From Lishizhenia tianjinensis (GTDB taxonomy: Bacteria > Bacteroidota > Bacteroidia > Flavobacteriales_D > Crocinitomicaceae), in contig NZ_FPAS01000001.1 in the NCBI RefSeq assembly GCF_900116425.1, positions 1 through 64,000 of the forward strand: a stretch of 64,000 nt of DNA. Direction: 5' to 3'. The position numbers were made by a program, and so were the translations under genes. Positions within the stretch are counted from its first letter, which is position 1. Each line of letters opens with the position of its first letter. The notes under the pieces are model-generated. The model was not told where the DNA came from and did no database searches. It saw only the letters and a program-made list of their open reading frames with translations. Positions 1-8,989 of this stretch are shown here, in pieces.

Positions 1-118
1 AACTCACCTCAAGATGAGATATCTTTAAAGGGTCGTGGAAGACTACCACGTTGATAGGCTACAGGTGTAAAGACAGTGATGTCAAAGCCGAGTAGTACTA
101 ATTACCCATAGACTTATA
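1..118 (+). rRNA. rrl: 23S ribosomal RNA, 3' end (partial)
   Basis: The first ~118 bases match the conserved 3' tail of bacterial 23S rRNA: the sequence around 92-104 (agtagtactaattaccca) is the usual end-helix strand corresponding to the GGTACTAATGA region of E. coli 23S. The gene begins upstream of the window, so only the 3' end is present. A 5S gene follows about 60 bases later on the same strand, as expected for an rRNA operon. The exact 3' end is estimated. Confidence 0.93.
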
Positions 119-178
119 GTTTTGCTTTATTACTCTTCAATCGCCCAATATTCAATCAACGAAAATATTAATGATTTT

Positions 179-288
<110 letters not shown>

Positions 289-295
289 TTTTTAG

Positions 296-328
296 AAAGC
301 CTTGTTCCAAACGGAATGAGGCTTTTTT
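296..328 (+). terminator. Rho-independent terminator of the rRNA operon
   Basis: Inverted repeat aaagcct-t-gttcc / ggaat-g-aggcttt around an AAAC loop, ending in a run of six T. It sits 8 nt after the 5S gene and ends the rRNA transcript. Confidence 0.9.
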
Positions 329-435
329 AGTTTATAGCCATTGGTGAAAAGTGATCAGTCATAAGTACACGAGATGGTGTTCATCGTCTCACGCCATACA
401 TTCGTGCGATAGCCTTACTAGAAGAATCAATCTCG

Positions 436-480
436 AATCTCAAATTTCCAATTTCCAACCTCCAATTTCAAATTCCTCAA
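436..480. repeat. Low-complexity CAATTTCC-type imperfect tandem tract
   Basis: Four to five imperfect copies of a roughly 8-10 base unit (caaatttcc / caatttcc / caacctcc / caatttc / aaattcctc) in a row. A related aattcaaaa tract lies at 654-676, so the two tracts bracket the structured element at 500-650. Noncoding and degenerate; copy-number slippage is the likely origin. Confidence 0.6.
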
Positions 481-499
481 AACTCTTGCTCAATACTGT

Positions 500-650
500 C
501 TTCTGTTAGGGATAGTAGTGGCACCCCGGATGGGAGCAGCTGTGTGGAAGAGGGAAAACGGAAAGTGACTATAAGAAACTTATTGTTTGACCATAGTCCA
601 CTAAGCTGAACACAACGGAGTAGAACGGATAGCCCGCCCGAACAGCCAGC
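500..650 (+). ncRNA. Candidate structured RNA element, long copy (A)
   Basis: The outer ends pair as CTGTTAGGG (503-511) with CCCGAACAG (637-645), eight pairs and one A-G mismatch. Just inside the stem the 5' side reads ATAGTAGTGGCA and the 3' side GAACGGATAGCC. An inner stem gactat (567-572) / atagtc (593-598) is also visible. The same arrangement, with different stem bases but similar inner motifs, occurs on the minus strand at 13870-13948. Both copies lie just 3' of a gene in the sense direction. I recall similar elements being frequent in flavobacterial intergenic regions; the Rfam family Flavo-1 is a candidate identity that I cannot confirm here. Confidence 0.5.
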
Positions 651-915
651 TTTAATTCAAAATTCAAAATTTAAAAGTGTTGGTGGCTAGGAGTGTATGC
701 TTTTGTCCTAGTACTTAATGATGAGTTTAGAGAGGATATTCACTATTCATGGTTAGATTACTATTTCTTTTTACCAAAGAAATGTGTGGATTATTTAGCA
801 TATATAGAGAATTAAACGGGAATAGACATGTTAAGAGTTTGTAATTAATGATCATGTAGCGTTTATTTTAAGCACGATAATTGCTGCTTTTGGAAAGAAC
901 TATAAAATCTAAAAT

Positions 916-1311
916 ATGAAGTTTACAAAGTTTTGTTTAGCACTGAGTTTGTGCTTAATGGTGTTTGGTATTCAAGCACAAGAAAATCCGGAAGTGCCTA
1001 CAACAACACCAGATGAAGTGGCAACTTTTGTGGGAGGTCAAAAGGCAATGATGACCTATTTGATAGATCATGTTAGGTATCCGGATAGTGCAAAGCAGGA
1101 AGGGATTTCTGGAAAAGTTTACCTGAGGTTTGTCGTGGAAAAAGACGGTTCTATAAGTTCTGTAGAAGTACTTAAAGGAGTAAATGAGCTACTGGATGCG
1201 CAAGCCAAAAAGGCGATAGAAGAAATGCCTGCATGGACGCCAGCTGTGGCAGATGGTCTGAAAGTGAGGAGTTATGTAACGCTTCCCATTAATTTTGAAT
1301 TAGCAAAATAA
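916..1311 (+). CDS. Periplasmic TonB C-terminal domain protein
   Basis: 131 aa with a signal peptide (hydrophobic residues 5-20, ending IQAQ) and then one TonB C-terminal domain (about residues 40-129): the VGGQKAMMTYLIDHVRYPDSA start, GKVYLRFVVEKDGSIS core and the closing YVTLPINFEL strand are all typical of Bacteroidota 'energy transducer TonB' proteins. Unlike true TonB it has no membrane anchor, no proline-rich spanner and no link to ExbBD here, so it is probably a free periplasmic protein that binds an outer-membrane or envelope partner. It stands alone, with a shared bidirectional terminator behind it. Family assignment is secure; the function is not. Confidence 0.88.
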   Translation: MKFTKFCLALSLCLMVFGIQAQENPEVPTTTPDEVATFVGGQKAMMTYLIDHVRYPDSAKQEGISGKVYLRFVVEKDGSISSVEVLKGVNELLDAQAKKAIEEMPAWTPAVADGLKVRSYVTLPINFELAK

Positions 1312-1342
1312 AAAAAAGCGCCGAGTTATCTCGGCGCTTTTT
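1312..1342. terminator. Bidirectional terminator between convergent genes
   Basis: Perfect 8-bp stem gcgccgag (1318-1325) / ctcggcgc (1330-1337) with TTAT loop, A7 on the left and T5 on the right, so it can stop transcription from the TonB-domain gene (plus) and from the DUF779 gene (minus). Confidence 0.92.
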
Positions 1343-1351
1343 CTTTGAGTT

Positions 1352-1738
1352 TTAATCGTCTTCCTTGTAAAAGAGAGGTGTTAGATTGCTCTCTTCCTCG
1401 GGTGTAAACATGCGAGACTTAATGATAAATCTTTTCCCGAGCGGAATTTCCAATGAAAAACTGGAACCTCTCCCATCTGTTACATCCAAGCTTAGCTGGG
1501 TGTGTTTCCAGTATTCAAATTGATCTTTACTCATCCAGAATTCAGTTTCCTCAATTTTACCTAAACCAATATCTGAGTAACCAATAATGAAATCTCCTTT
1601 TGCAAAACACATAGGGGAAGACCCATCACAACATCCTCCACTTTGATGAAAGAACAAATCTCCATGGAGTGTTTTGAGTTCGGCTATCAAATCTTTGGCA
1701 GCTGGGGTAACTGTTATTCTTGGTGTTTGTTTATTCAT
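1352..1738 (-). CDS. DUF779 domain-containing protein
   Basis: 128 aa, cytosolic, covering the whole DUF779 family (compact domain with the conserved FHQSGGCCDGSSPMC segment at about 30-44 and the IGLG and FWMSKDQFEYW motifs). DUF779 genes lie next to NAD-dependent aldehyde dehydrogenases in many bacteria, as here, where the dehydrogenase is 37 bp upstream on the same strand. The paired cysteines and the genomic pairing suggest a helper role in aldehyde oxidation, but no activity is known to me. Expected to be co-transcribed with the dehydrogenase, ending at the terminator at 1312-1342. Confidence 0.9.
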   Translation of the reverse strand: MNKQTPRITVTPAAKDLIAELKTLHGDLFFHQSGGCCDGSSPMCFAKGDFIIGYSDIGLGKIEETEFWMSKDQFEYWKHTQLSLDVTDGRGSSFSLEIPLGKRFIIKSRMFTPEEESNLTPLFYKEDD

Positions 1739-1775
1739 AAACTCTTCTTTTCTATCTGAGGAAATTGAAAAGGGG

Positions 1776-3302
1776 TTAAAAGAATCCTAGTTTTTCTTTA
1801 TCGTAAGAGATTAACATGTTTTTTGTTTGACGGTAATGGTCTAACATCATCTTGTGTGTTTCTCTTCCGAATCCTGATTTTTTATAGCCTCCAAATGGCG
1901 CATGTGCTGGGTAAGCGTGGTAACAGTTTACCCATACTCTTCCAGCTTGTATAGCTCTTGGTACTTGATACAACTCGTGGGCATCTCTTGTCCATACTCC
2001 CGCACCTAATCCATACAAGGTATCGTTCGCTATTTCTATGGCTTCTTCTACTGTTTTAAAAGTGGTAACACAACTTACTGGTCCAAAAATTTCTTCTTGG
2101 AATACACGCATTTTATTATGACCTTTTAATAAAGTAGGTTGAATGTAATAACCGTTTTCTAAACCGCTATTCAATTCCATTTTTCCACCTCCACAAAGCA
2201 CTTCTGCACCTTCTTCCTTACCAATCTCTATGTAGTTCAAAATCTTTTGGTATTGATCGTTAGAAGCTTGTGCCCCCATCATACTGTCTTTAGACAAAGG
2301 GTTAATTACTTTTATGGCCTTGGTACGTTCTATTACTTTTTCCATGAATTTATCATAGATATCTTCTTGGACGAGTATGCGAGATGGACATGTACAAACT
2401 TCTCCTTGGTTAAGCGCGAACATTACTGCTCCTTCAACGGCTTTATCGAAGAAGGCATCGTCTTTATCGGCCACAGAGCTAAAGAAAATGTTGGGTGATT
2501 TACCTCCTAATTCCATGGTTACAGGAATTAAGTTTTCTGAGGCATATTGCATAATTAATCGACCTGTAGTCGTTTCTCCGGTAAAGGCTACTTTGGAGAT
2601 ACGAGGAGATGTAGCCAAGGGTTTACCCGCTTCAGGACCAAAGCCAGCAACGATATTCAATACACCCGGTGGAAGGATGTCTCCGATAAGTTCCATCATA
2701 CACATGATACTTGTTGGAGTTTGTTCAGCAGGTTTTACAACCACACAGTTACCAGCCGCTAAGGCAGGAGCAATTTTCCATGTAGCCATAAGTAAAGGAA
2801 AGTTCCAAGGAATGATTTGTCCAACTATACCTATAGGTTCGTGTAAATTAATGCTCACTGTATGCTCATCATGTTCTGATATAGTACTTTCATCTGAACG
2901 AATAACGCCTGCAAAGTATCTGAAGTGATCTATACACAAAGGTAAATCGGCGGCCATAGTTTCGCGCAGGGCTTTACCGTTGTCTATAGTCTCTATGGTT
3001 GCAAGGTATTCCAAATTATCTTCTAATACTTGTGCAATTTTAAGTAACAAGTTAGAACGCGTAGCAGCTGCACTTTTACTCCATGTTACAAAGGCTTTTT
3101 CGGCTGCGTCTAGTGCTAAATCTATGTCTTCTTTCGTAGATCTAGCAGCTTGGGTAAATGCTTTTCCATTAATGGGAGAGATATTATCAAAATAGATTCC
3201 ATTGGTCGGAGCTGTCCACGCTCCATTAATGTAATTGTCGTATTTTTGCTTGAAATTAACTTCTAATCCTTCGAAAGGAAAAGTTTGAGTTAGTGTTTCC
3301 AT
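1776..3302 (-). CDS. NAD-dependent aldehyde dehydrogenase (ExaC/AldB/AcoD type)
   Basis: 508 aa, full-length aldehyde dehydrogenase oxidising aldehydes (probably acetaldehyde or similar small aldehydes) to acids with NAD(P)+. Visible landmarks: PWNFP at 165-169 (catalytic Asn167), the Glu264 general base in MELGGKSPN, and the nucleophile Cys303 in FALNQGEVC. The sequence close to the nucleophile (CTCPSR) and the DUF779 neighbour fit the ExaC/AldB/AcoD subgroup. Forms a two-gene operon with the DUF779 gene. The divergent AraC-type gene at 3458 shares its upstream region and is the probable regulator. The substrate is inferred, not shown. Confidence 0.95.
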   Translation of the reverse strand: METLTQTFPFEGLEVNFKQKYDNYINGAWTAPTNGIYFDNISPINGKAFTQAARSTKEDIDLALDAAEKAFVTWSKSAAATRSNLLLKIAQVLEDNLEYLATIETIDNGKALRETMAADLPLCIDHFRYFAGVIRSDESTISEHDEHTVSINLHEPIGIVGQIIPWNFPLLMATWKIAPALAAGNCVVVKPAEQTPTSIMCMMELIGDILPPGVLNIVAGFGPEAGKPLATSPRISKVAFTGETTTGRLIMQYASENLIPVTMELGGKSPNIFFSSVADKDDAFFDKAVEGAVMFALNQGEVCTCPSRILVQEDIYDKFMEKVIERTKAIKVINPLSKDSMMGAQASNDQYQKILNYIEIGKEEGAEVLCGGGKMELNSGLENGYYIQPTLLKGHNKMRVFQEEIFGPVSCVTTFKTVEEAIEIANDTLYGLGAGVWTRDAHELYQVPRAIQAGRVWVNCYHAYPAHAPFGGYKKSGFGRETHKMMLDHYRQTKNMLISYDKEKLGFF

Positions 3303-3407
3303 ATGTATATAGTTTTAGTGTTTTCTCAAAGCTCCTTACTATTTATTTATTCTTGCTGGACATAATTTTCAATTCATAGCATTTTATTCCCGATTTAAAT
3401 TTTACAA

Positions 3408-3439
3408 CTTGTTAAAGGAGAGCTTTTTCGGTATATTTG
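3408..3439 (+). promoter_or_regulatory. Bacteroidota-type promoter of the AraC-family regulator
   Basis: A -33-like CTTG (3408-3411), 20 bp spacer, then an exact -7 box TATATTTG (3432-3439, consensus TAnnTTTG). The predicted transcript starts about 5 nt later, giving a leader of roughly 12-15 nt before the GTG start at 3458. It lies in the 155-bp divergent region shared with the aldehyde dehydrogenase, so a regulator bound here could act on both genes. Confidence 0.6.
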
Positions 3440-3457
3440 GTAGGGTAAGCCATACAT

Positions 3458-4363
3458 GTGAAACAGTTCATAACCCCATACCAACTCACGGAAATCGATA
3501 AGTTAAATTCTCTTGTTGAACACCGTTCTAAGTTCAGTGCGAACTTCTGTGAATTGAATTTATTCGAGACGCGAGAAAAAGCAAAAAATTTTAATTTGAA
3601 GTTTAATGGACTCACTATAACCTCTATGTTAAGAGGGAAGAAAGTGATGCACATGTCAAAGGATCATCATTTCGATTATTTACCTGGGGAAACTGTAATA
3701 ATCCCTTCTGATACCTTAATTCAAATTGATTTCCCGGAAGCCAAGATGGATAATCCAACACAGTGTACAGCTTTGGCCATTGATAATAGCTATATTTCAA
3801 GACAGCTAGAACTTATCAATGATAATATAAAACCAGATTTGGCTGCCGAAGAATGGAACTTCAATTTCAATGAAGTCTTGCTGAAAAACAACGAAGAATT
3901 AGCTCAATTAAGCAATAAACTCCTGCAGGTATTTACGGGAAACGATCCTTTTAGAGATTATAATGTTGATTTTGTAGTGCGTGAATTATTATTAAACGTG
4001 ATTCGTGTACAGAATTTACACCACTATAAAAATAGTTTTGCCAACCTGAATTCACCCGTTTATATGGTGATTCAATTTATTATGGCTAAGGTAAATCAAA
4101 ATATTACCATTGATGATTTATGTAAAGTTGCTTGTATGTCGAAATCTAATCTATACAGGATATTCGTAGAAGAAGTGGGAATACCTCCCGGGCAGCTTAT
4201 ACTTGATGAAAAAATTAACTACGCCAAAAAATTACTCACAAATAAGGAGATTAGTGTAAAAGAGGTGGCTTACGCTTCTGGTTTTAATGATCCCAATTAT
4301 TTCTGTAGAGCTTTTAAAAAATATGAAGGATTAAGTCCGAATCAATATAGAAAGAAGCACTAA
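3458..4363 (+). CDS. AraC-family transcriptional regulator (AraC_N type)
   Basis: 301 aa cytosolic DNA-binding protein. The N-terminal ~190 residues resemble the AraC_N effector domain (LRGKKVMHMSKDHHFDYLPGETVIIP, then the long helical part); the C-terminal ~100 residues form the two-helix-turn-helix AraC domain (NITIDDLCKVACMSKSNLYRIF; second HTH ISVKEVAYASGFNDPNYFCRAFKK, ending GLSPNQYRKKH). The start is GTG; no in-frame ATG is close. E. coli YqhC, which also has an AraC_N domain, switches on an aldehyde reductase in response to aldehydes; given the divergent aldehyde dehydrogenase, a similar aldehyde-sensing role is a reasonable inference. Its last codons overlap the convergent gene at 4360 by 4 bp. 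Confidence 0.92.
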   Translation: MKQFITPYQLTEIDKLNSLVEHRSKFSANFCELNLFETREKAKNFNLKFNGLTITSMLRGKKVMHMSKDHHFDYLPGETVIIPSDTLIQIDFPEAKMDNPTQCTALAIDNSYISRQLELINDNIKPDLAAEEWNFNFNEVLLKNNEELAQLSNKLLQVFTGNDPFRDYNVDFVVRELLLNVIRVQNLHHYKNSFANLNSPVYMVIQFIMAKVNQNITIDDLCKVACMSKSNLYRIFVEEVGIPPGQLILDEKINYAKKLLTNKEISVKEVAYASGFNDPNYFCRAFKKYEGLSPNQYRKKH

Positions 4364-4869
4364 GGAATTTGGTAATTGACCATACGGTGTAAAAAGTTTT
4401 GTTCAGTAACGAGAATTTCGTTTCCATTATCATCTACAAACTTGGCATCTTTAACTACTACATCAACCACATAGGTATTATCGCATTCACTTATCGGTCT
4501 GTCTATACGCATATTAACTGTGCCCGAAGTGGCTGTCCATATATTCACCGCTGTTAAATCTGGATCTAAACCATCTGTACATAAATTTCCATTGAACGTA
4601 GATTTATTATAGCTCGTGATTTGAGATAGTATTTCTGGATGATTAGCGAGATCAAAACTCTTGTAGCTTTGCGTAAGGGCAAATGAATTGATATCTACTT
4701 CTACATGAACGATGGCGTTTTGGAGTATGTCTTCACCAAACAGATCATATACGATGAAATTTCCGCACCCCTTGTAATTAACCCCTTCAGGATTTACGAT
4801 TTCACAATCGGGTTCTTTAATGCATGATGCAAAAGGAATAAGTAAGGCAAGTAACAAGAGATATTTCAT
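4360..4869 (-). CDS. Hypothetical lipoprotein
   Basis: 169 aa. A short signal peptide ends in a lipobox (PFASC, Cys16), so the mature protein is a lipid-anchored envelope protein of about 153 residues. The rest looks like beta-rich secreted domain with several Cys (Cys22, Cys35, later Cys) and no motif I recognise. Stands alone; its stop codon overlaps the stop of the convergent AraC-type gene (shared bases 4360-4363), so the two 3' ends have no room for separate terminators. Function unknown. Confidence 0.8.
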   Translation of the reverse strand: MKYLLLLALLIPFASCIKEPDCEIVNPEGVNYKGCGNFIVYDLFGEDILQNAIVHVEVDINSFALTQSYKSFDLANHPEILSQITSYNKSTFNGNLCTDGLDPDLTAVNIWTATSGTVNMRIDRPISECDNTYVVDVVVKDAKFVDDNGNEILVTEQNFLHRMVNYQIP

Positions 4870-4958
4870 GGTTTACGCGTTTTGTATAGTATGACGTTCA
4901 ACTAAGGCAAAGTGTTGGTGCTTTTAAAATATTTTTTCAATATTAATTACTTCAACAG

Positions 4959-6482
4959 TTAGAGTTGAAATCCAAAGCCGAATTGATGTATGATGTTGTC
5001 TTTATAAAGCACACCATATTTAAGCATGAGGGAATTTCCTACCTTCAAATTTAAACCTACCTCAGGAAAAAGATTCCAAGATGTTCTGTCTGTGTTTTTC
5101 ATCCATTCGGACTCGTAAAAATCTCCATCACTGTAGTATTTATCTACCATTTCATAGGTTGGGAAATAACCACCGCCCAAGCCAATTGTACCCCATAATG
5201 GATAGACTATTTTAAAGGTCATACCATAAGAAAAACAGATGTTTGCCGGTGCATATTCAAAGGTTCTTTTCGTATCGAAAGAGCTATCAGTATTCCCTGA
5301 ATCATCAATTTCATAGAGTACATCAAAGCCTTTAAAAATATTGGCGTTCATTTTAAAGGTCCAATAATACCCCAGTCTGTTTGTGTTAAGTTGTCCGTAT
5401 GTTAGTCCAATTGGACTCAAAGAGTCGTAACTATACATCAGAAATTCTGCTCCTCTTTGATTCAACCGTCTGTTACATTTTTGCAGTTGTTTCTTAACCT
5501 CAGGGGCGTACTTGCCATAGGGATATCTCGAGTCCAACACTTGGTAATAATTCTTAGCGGTTGAGTAGTTTTTTCTATCAAAAGCTTCATTGGCCCATTT
5601 GAAATAGGAATTTTGAATAATGTGATTTACTCTAGTGATATATTTTCCATTGGGGAAGTTTCTTGCATAGGACTCGTAGTCTGTAATGGAGTTTGAATTC
5701 GAAGCCTTTTTATAGGCATCTTCATCTAGTTGATTATTTAATAAAGATTGAACTTCTGTTCTGTATTTTCCTTTTGGAAATTGGTACAAGTAATCTCTAT
5801 AGGCCTGTGCCGTAGCTTTATTTTTGGCAGTCTGATAGGCGTCTTGATCTAAATTTCCCCTCTTACTTTTTGCTTCTTGGGCATAAATTCCATAGGGATA
5901 CTTAGACAAGTAACGTTCATAACTTGCTGTTGAATTTCCTTGTTGAGCATAGAGATAGGCTATTTTATCATTGAGCTTAGTGAGTTTGTTTTCAACTTCA
6001 GATTTATGCAAAGCTTTAGGGTATTGTGCCAAATAGTTTTTGTATTGAGCAGCCAAGTTTTCGTGACTACTAATACTCGAACCCAAATTGTTTTCTACAC
6101 GCATAAGTGCGGTATAGGTGCTGTTTTCTGAATTTACTTTTTGGTTAACATTCAGCTCTAGTTTTTTTATTTCTTGGAATTCAACCAAATTTTGATCAGG
6201 GTTTAAGCCATAGTAAACAGCAATTTCATTCTTTGCTTCTTGCCAATTTTCTATTTGCACCAAAGATTTAATATACATGGGTTGTATACGTATGTTGGTA
6301 CTTCCTAAGAGACTTTTAGTTTCTTTTAAAAGTCGCGCTGATTCGTGGAAATTTTGACTTTCATATGCTGCTCGTGCTTTTTTATAGGTTTGAAAAGCCT
6401 GTTGTTCATTGTTTTGAGCATACAAAAGTGAAGGGAGGGTAATTAGAATCAGAAAAAGTAAAGGTTTACAAAAAGTTCTCAT
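4959..6482 (-). CDS. Secreted repeat protein with C-terminal outer-membrane-like domain
   Basis: 507 aa. Signal peptide (1-22, cleavage after LLYAQ). Residues ~25-100 look like TPR-type helices. From about 130 to 320 there are five copies of a ~35-40 residue unit with the signature Y.xYLxxYPxGxYxxEA (YERYLSKYPYGIYAQEA, YRDYLYQFPKGKYRTEV, YESYARNFPNGKYITRV, YYQVLDSRYPYGKYAPEV). The last ~160 residues alternate Gly/aromatic beta strands, as in small outer-membrane beta barrels, ending in FGFGFQL. It follows the gene at 6489 by 6 bp and is surely in the same transcript. Likely an envelope scaffold; function not known. Confidence 0.8.
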   Translation of the reverse strand: MRTFCKPLLFLILITLPSLLYAQNNEQQAFQTYKKARAAYESQNFHESARLLKETKSLLGSTNIRIQPMYIKSLVQIENWQEAKNEIAVYYGLNPDQNLVEFQEIKKLELNVNQKVNSENSTYTALMRVENNLGSSISSHENLAAQYKNYLAQYPKALHKSEVENKLTKLNDKIAYLYAQQGNSTASYERYLSKYPYGIYAQEAKSKRGNLDQDAYQTAKNKATAQAYRDYLYQFPKGKYRTEVQSLLNNQLDEDAYKKASNSNSITDYESYARNFPNGKYITRVNHIIQNSYFKWANEAFDRKNYSTAKNYYQVLDSRYPYGKYAPEVKKQLQKCNRRLNQRGAEFLMYSYDSLSPIGLTYGQLNTNRLGYYWTFKMNANIFKGFDVLYEIDDSGNTDSSFDTKRTFEYAPANICFSYGMTFKIVYPLWGTIGLGGGYFPTYEMVDKYYSDGDFYESEWMKNTDRTSWNLFPEVGLNLKVGNSLMLKYGVLYKDNIIHQFGFGFQL

Positions 6483-6488
6483 GTTGCT

Positions 6489-8939
6489 TTAGTTTAGTAC
6501 GATTGTTTTAACATCCCAAAACTCTTTATTCCTATAAAAGGTATGGGTTTTAACGTCTATTAATTCTTCATGAACATATATGTACACGGTGGCCTTCGTT
6601 CCATTTCCACCAGAAAAATTTTGAACCCTGATATTATAAGTACCGTGTTTTCCATTAATAACGGATATGTTCTCAGGTCCATATCCGTCCGTGTCATCTA
6701 CATCTAAGGACATGGTTTGCGTAGATTTATTGTTGTAACTGCAAGAGGTTGAGTTGGGGTCAATTAAATACAAATCAATATCGCTTGAAGAGGTATTCCA
6801 AGTAAGGGTAACGCGAATGTCTGTAGGCTGACCCGTGTAATAAATTGAAAAGGGCTTGTAAAGCGTGAATCCATTCCCTTGTAATTCTAATTTAATATCG
6901 TTTTGACCACTAGAAAGTACCATGGCATTGGAAAAACGACCGTCACTACCTACATTTACTTGTTGTTTTACTCCATTCAGATTTAGAAAAACTTTATTTG
7001 AGTTCTTTCTAAAATATTGATTTATGTATCCCTTAATCGTTACAACATTTTTACTGTGCTCACTGTTTTCAGTGGGTGTTTCTATGGTGAAAGGGTTTAA
7101 GAGTGCTTTGTATTTTTCCCTTTGCTTGGCTATGGCGACAGATCTATTGCTGAGTAGCTGAGCTGTTTCAGCAGCCATATTTTTTCTTTTCACTTCTTGC
7201 ACGGTAGTACCATTTTCTGGAGTATTCCAAAAGTCCGTATTCTCTGTGGTGGTTGCATTTTCAGGAGTACTCCAGAAATCTTCTTCTGTCATTTTAGATT
7301 CTTCCTTCATTTTTTCGCGCTTTTTAAATTCGCGAATAATGGCTTGCATTTTTTCTTCGGGCCATACAACTCGGGTGACGTCAGCAGATGAACTCTTGTT
7401 TTCAAAATCTGTTTTAGTTAAGTCTTTATATATGCTACTAAACCAACTGTGACTTTGGAAATAATTGATATTATCACTGTACTCAAATGCATACTTTGGC
7501 CACGCTATATCTGTTCCGAATTGATCTTCGTATTCATTCATTTCTTCATAAACACCTTGTTCTCTAAAGAAAGTCCAATTGATTCCATTACAATAAGGAA
7601 AGAGTTCGTCCCAATTAGAACTAGCAGGTAAAGACCAGGAAACTTCTTGACCAGAAGTACCGATTATTTCTGGAATAATTTTGATTGTACCATCATCGGC
7701 AACATAATTATCTTTGTTTTTATAATATAAGATGTCGCATTCAATTTCTACATAAAGAGGCTTTAAAGCATTCCATTGATTCCATAAATCGGGATATTTT
7801 TTCAATTCTTTAATCAACACAACCGTATCACCTAACACCGATACCCATTGCGGATATCCAGATTTTAGAGCATTTGACCATTCCCAATAAAATCTAAATT
7901 GATGTGCAGGTTCTCCGGAGAGTGTCCATATTTTGTAATCCACTCTAAAATTACCCAAGAGGTGTGCGGCTTGCGTGGCGCTTCCATGTGAGTCGGCATT
8001 GTGATTGGTTCCCCAAATACTACCGCTATGTGATCGATTTGAAGCGGCTGATTTAGCAGCCGCATTTTGAACTTTAGCTTGCTTCTCTTTTTGAAGCTGT
8101 TGATCTATTTCTTTTATTTTTTCTTTAATCCCGGCATCATAAGGATCTTTCGAAAGTGCGTCTTGATAGCGTTTTTTAGCTTCTTCCAAATTCCCCTTTT
8201 CTAGAAGTTCATCAGCTTCTTTCTCTAACTTTTCTTTTTCTTCTTGGTTAGCATCCTTTTTTATCTCCTTCTTAAGCGCTTCAATTTTGGCCTTTACATC
8301 AGCATTAGAATAATCTAATTTCAAGGCTTCTTGGTAAAGTTTTAGAGCTTCTTCTTTATTTCCAGAACTGTAGGCGTTTCTAGCTTCAGCTATCTTTGCT
8401 TTTACCGCATTCTGCTTTTCCAATTCTTTGATTTGACTCTCTAGTTTGTAATTACGCGTACTGGCGTATTCAATTTTTAAGTTTTTCAGGGAAAGTTGAC
8501 TGAGTTTGTCTTTATAGTCTGCATCCACAAGTCCTAAGTCGCCAATAACGTGGTAGGTTTGCCCAAAACATCCTCCCAGCCAATCAATTACATTCCCCAT
8601 TTTGACCTTTCCCAAATTGTAAGAAGCGTTGTATACATCAGCACTTATATCCGTTAGTCCACATTCTATTTTTGAGAAAGCTTCGTTACCTAAATCTTGA
8701 ACAGTATACCTTTGACCATTATAGATGTAGGCAGAAGATCTTATCTGATCTATTTTCTTGGTAATGGTTACATTAATTTCACCATAACAATTGATAAACT
8801 TCCAAGCAAGGGGAAGGGAGATTTCATATCCGTTTTCGGGTGGGGTATAGGTAATAGTAGCCTTCTGAACTTCTTGACTAAAAAGAACAGATGAACTTAA
8901 AAATAAAGTAAAACTAAAGAGGAGTAACCTAAATGTCAT
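6489..8939 (-). CDS. Secreted TPR protein with C-terminal YfaP-like (DUF2135) domain
   Basis: 816 aa. Signal peptide to about residue 21 (VLFSQ). A Cys-containing N-terminal beta domain (25-150) is followed by a charged, helical TPR stretch (about 165-290: two units around YSSGNKEEALKLYQEALKLD and LEKGNLEEAKKRYQDALSKDP), a large central domain of unknown fold (about 310-560), a linker with the repeated motif FW(S/N)TPEN, an Ig-like strand region (620-710) and a C-terminal YfaP/DUF2135-type domain (VTLTWNTSSSDIDLYLIDP, then YGPENISV). First gene of a two-gene operon with the repeat protein at 4959. Predicted periplasmic or surface protein; precise role unknown. Confidence 0.82.
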   Translation of the reverse strand: MTFRLLLFSFTLFLSSSVLFSQEVQKATITYTPPENGYEISLPLAWKFINCYGEINVTITKKIDQIRSSAYIYNGQRYTVQDLGNEAFSKIECGLTDISADVYNASYNLGKVKMGNVIDWLGGCFGQTYHVIGDLGLVDADYKDKLSQLSLKNLKIEYASTRNYKLESQIKELEKQNAVKAKIAEARNAYSSGNKEEALKLYQEALKLDYSNADVKAKIEALKKEIKKDANQEEKEKLEKEADELLEKGNLEEAKKRYQDALSKDPYDAGIKEKIKEIDQQLQKEKQAKVQNAAAKSAASNRSHSGSIWGTNHNADSHGSATQAAHLLGNFRVDYKIWTLSGEPAHQFRFYWEWSNALKSGYPQWVSVLGDTVVLIKELKKYPDLWNQWNALKPLYVEIECDILYYKNKDNYVADDGTIKIIPEIIGTSGQEVSWSLPASSNWDELFPYCNGINWTFFREQGVYEEMNEYEDQFGTDIAWPKYAFEYSDNINYFQSHSWFSSIYKDLTKTDFENKSSSADVTRVVWPEEKMQAIIREFKKREKMKEESKMTEEDFWSTPENATTTENTDFWNTPENGTTVQEVKRKNMAAETAQLLSNRSVAIAKQREKYKALLNPFTIETPTENSEHSKNVVTIKGYINQYFRKNSNKVFLNLNGVKQQVNVGSDGRFSNAMVLSSGQNDIKLELQGNGFTLYKPFSIYYTGQPTDIRVTLTWNTSSSDIDLYLIDPNSTSCSYNNKSTQTMSLDVDDTDGYGPENISVINGKHGTYNIRVQNFSGGNGTKATVYIYVHEELIDVKTHTFYRNKEFWDVKTIVLN

Positions 8940-8989
8940 AGCGCAGCAGTAAGAACTAAAATTTCAATTTAAAGTTATTAAATTATCGC

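Larger units (their letters stand above)
329..915. other. Gene-free region after the rRNA operon
   Basis: About 590 bp between the rRNA terminator and the TonB-domain gene. I see no convincing protein gene or tRNA. It holds a low-complexity tract (436-480) and a structured element (about 500-650), annotated separately; a short inexact tract of aattcaaaa type follows at 654-676. The last 240 bp are AT-rich and presumably hold the promoter of the gene at 916. The best -7-like match I find there is TGCTTTTG at 885-892 (one mismatch to TAnnTTTG) with no good -33 box, so I do not call a promoter. Confidence 0.6.

Noticed and set aside
436-480. CAATTTCC tandem tract as a CRISPR array
   Set aside because: Units are 8-10 bases and degenerate with no unique spacers; no cas gene in the window. 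No CRISPR array seen anywhere in the 64 kb.
2377-2928. Long plus-strand frame (183 aa) inside the aldehyde dehydrogenase gene
   Set aside because: It is antisense to a gene with all catalytic residues, has no protein-like composition and no promoter; a shadow of the coding strand.
3327-3334. GAGCTTTG as -7 box of the aldehyde dehydrogenase gene (minus strand)
   Set aside because: One mismatch and no -33 partner at the right distance; too weak to call.
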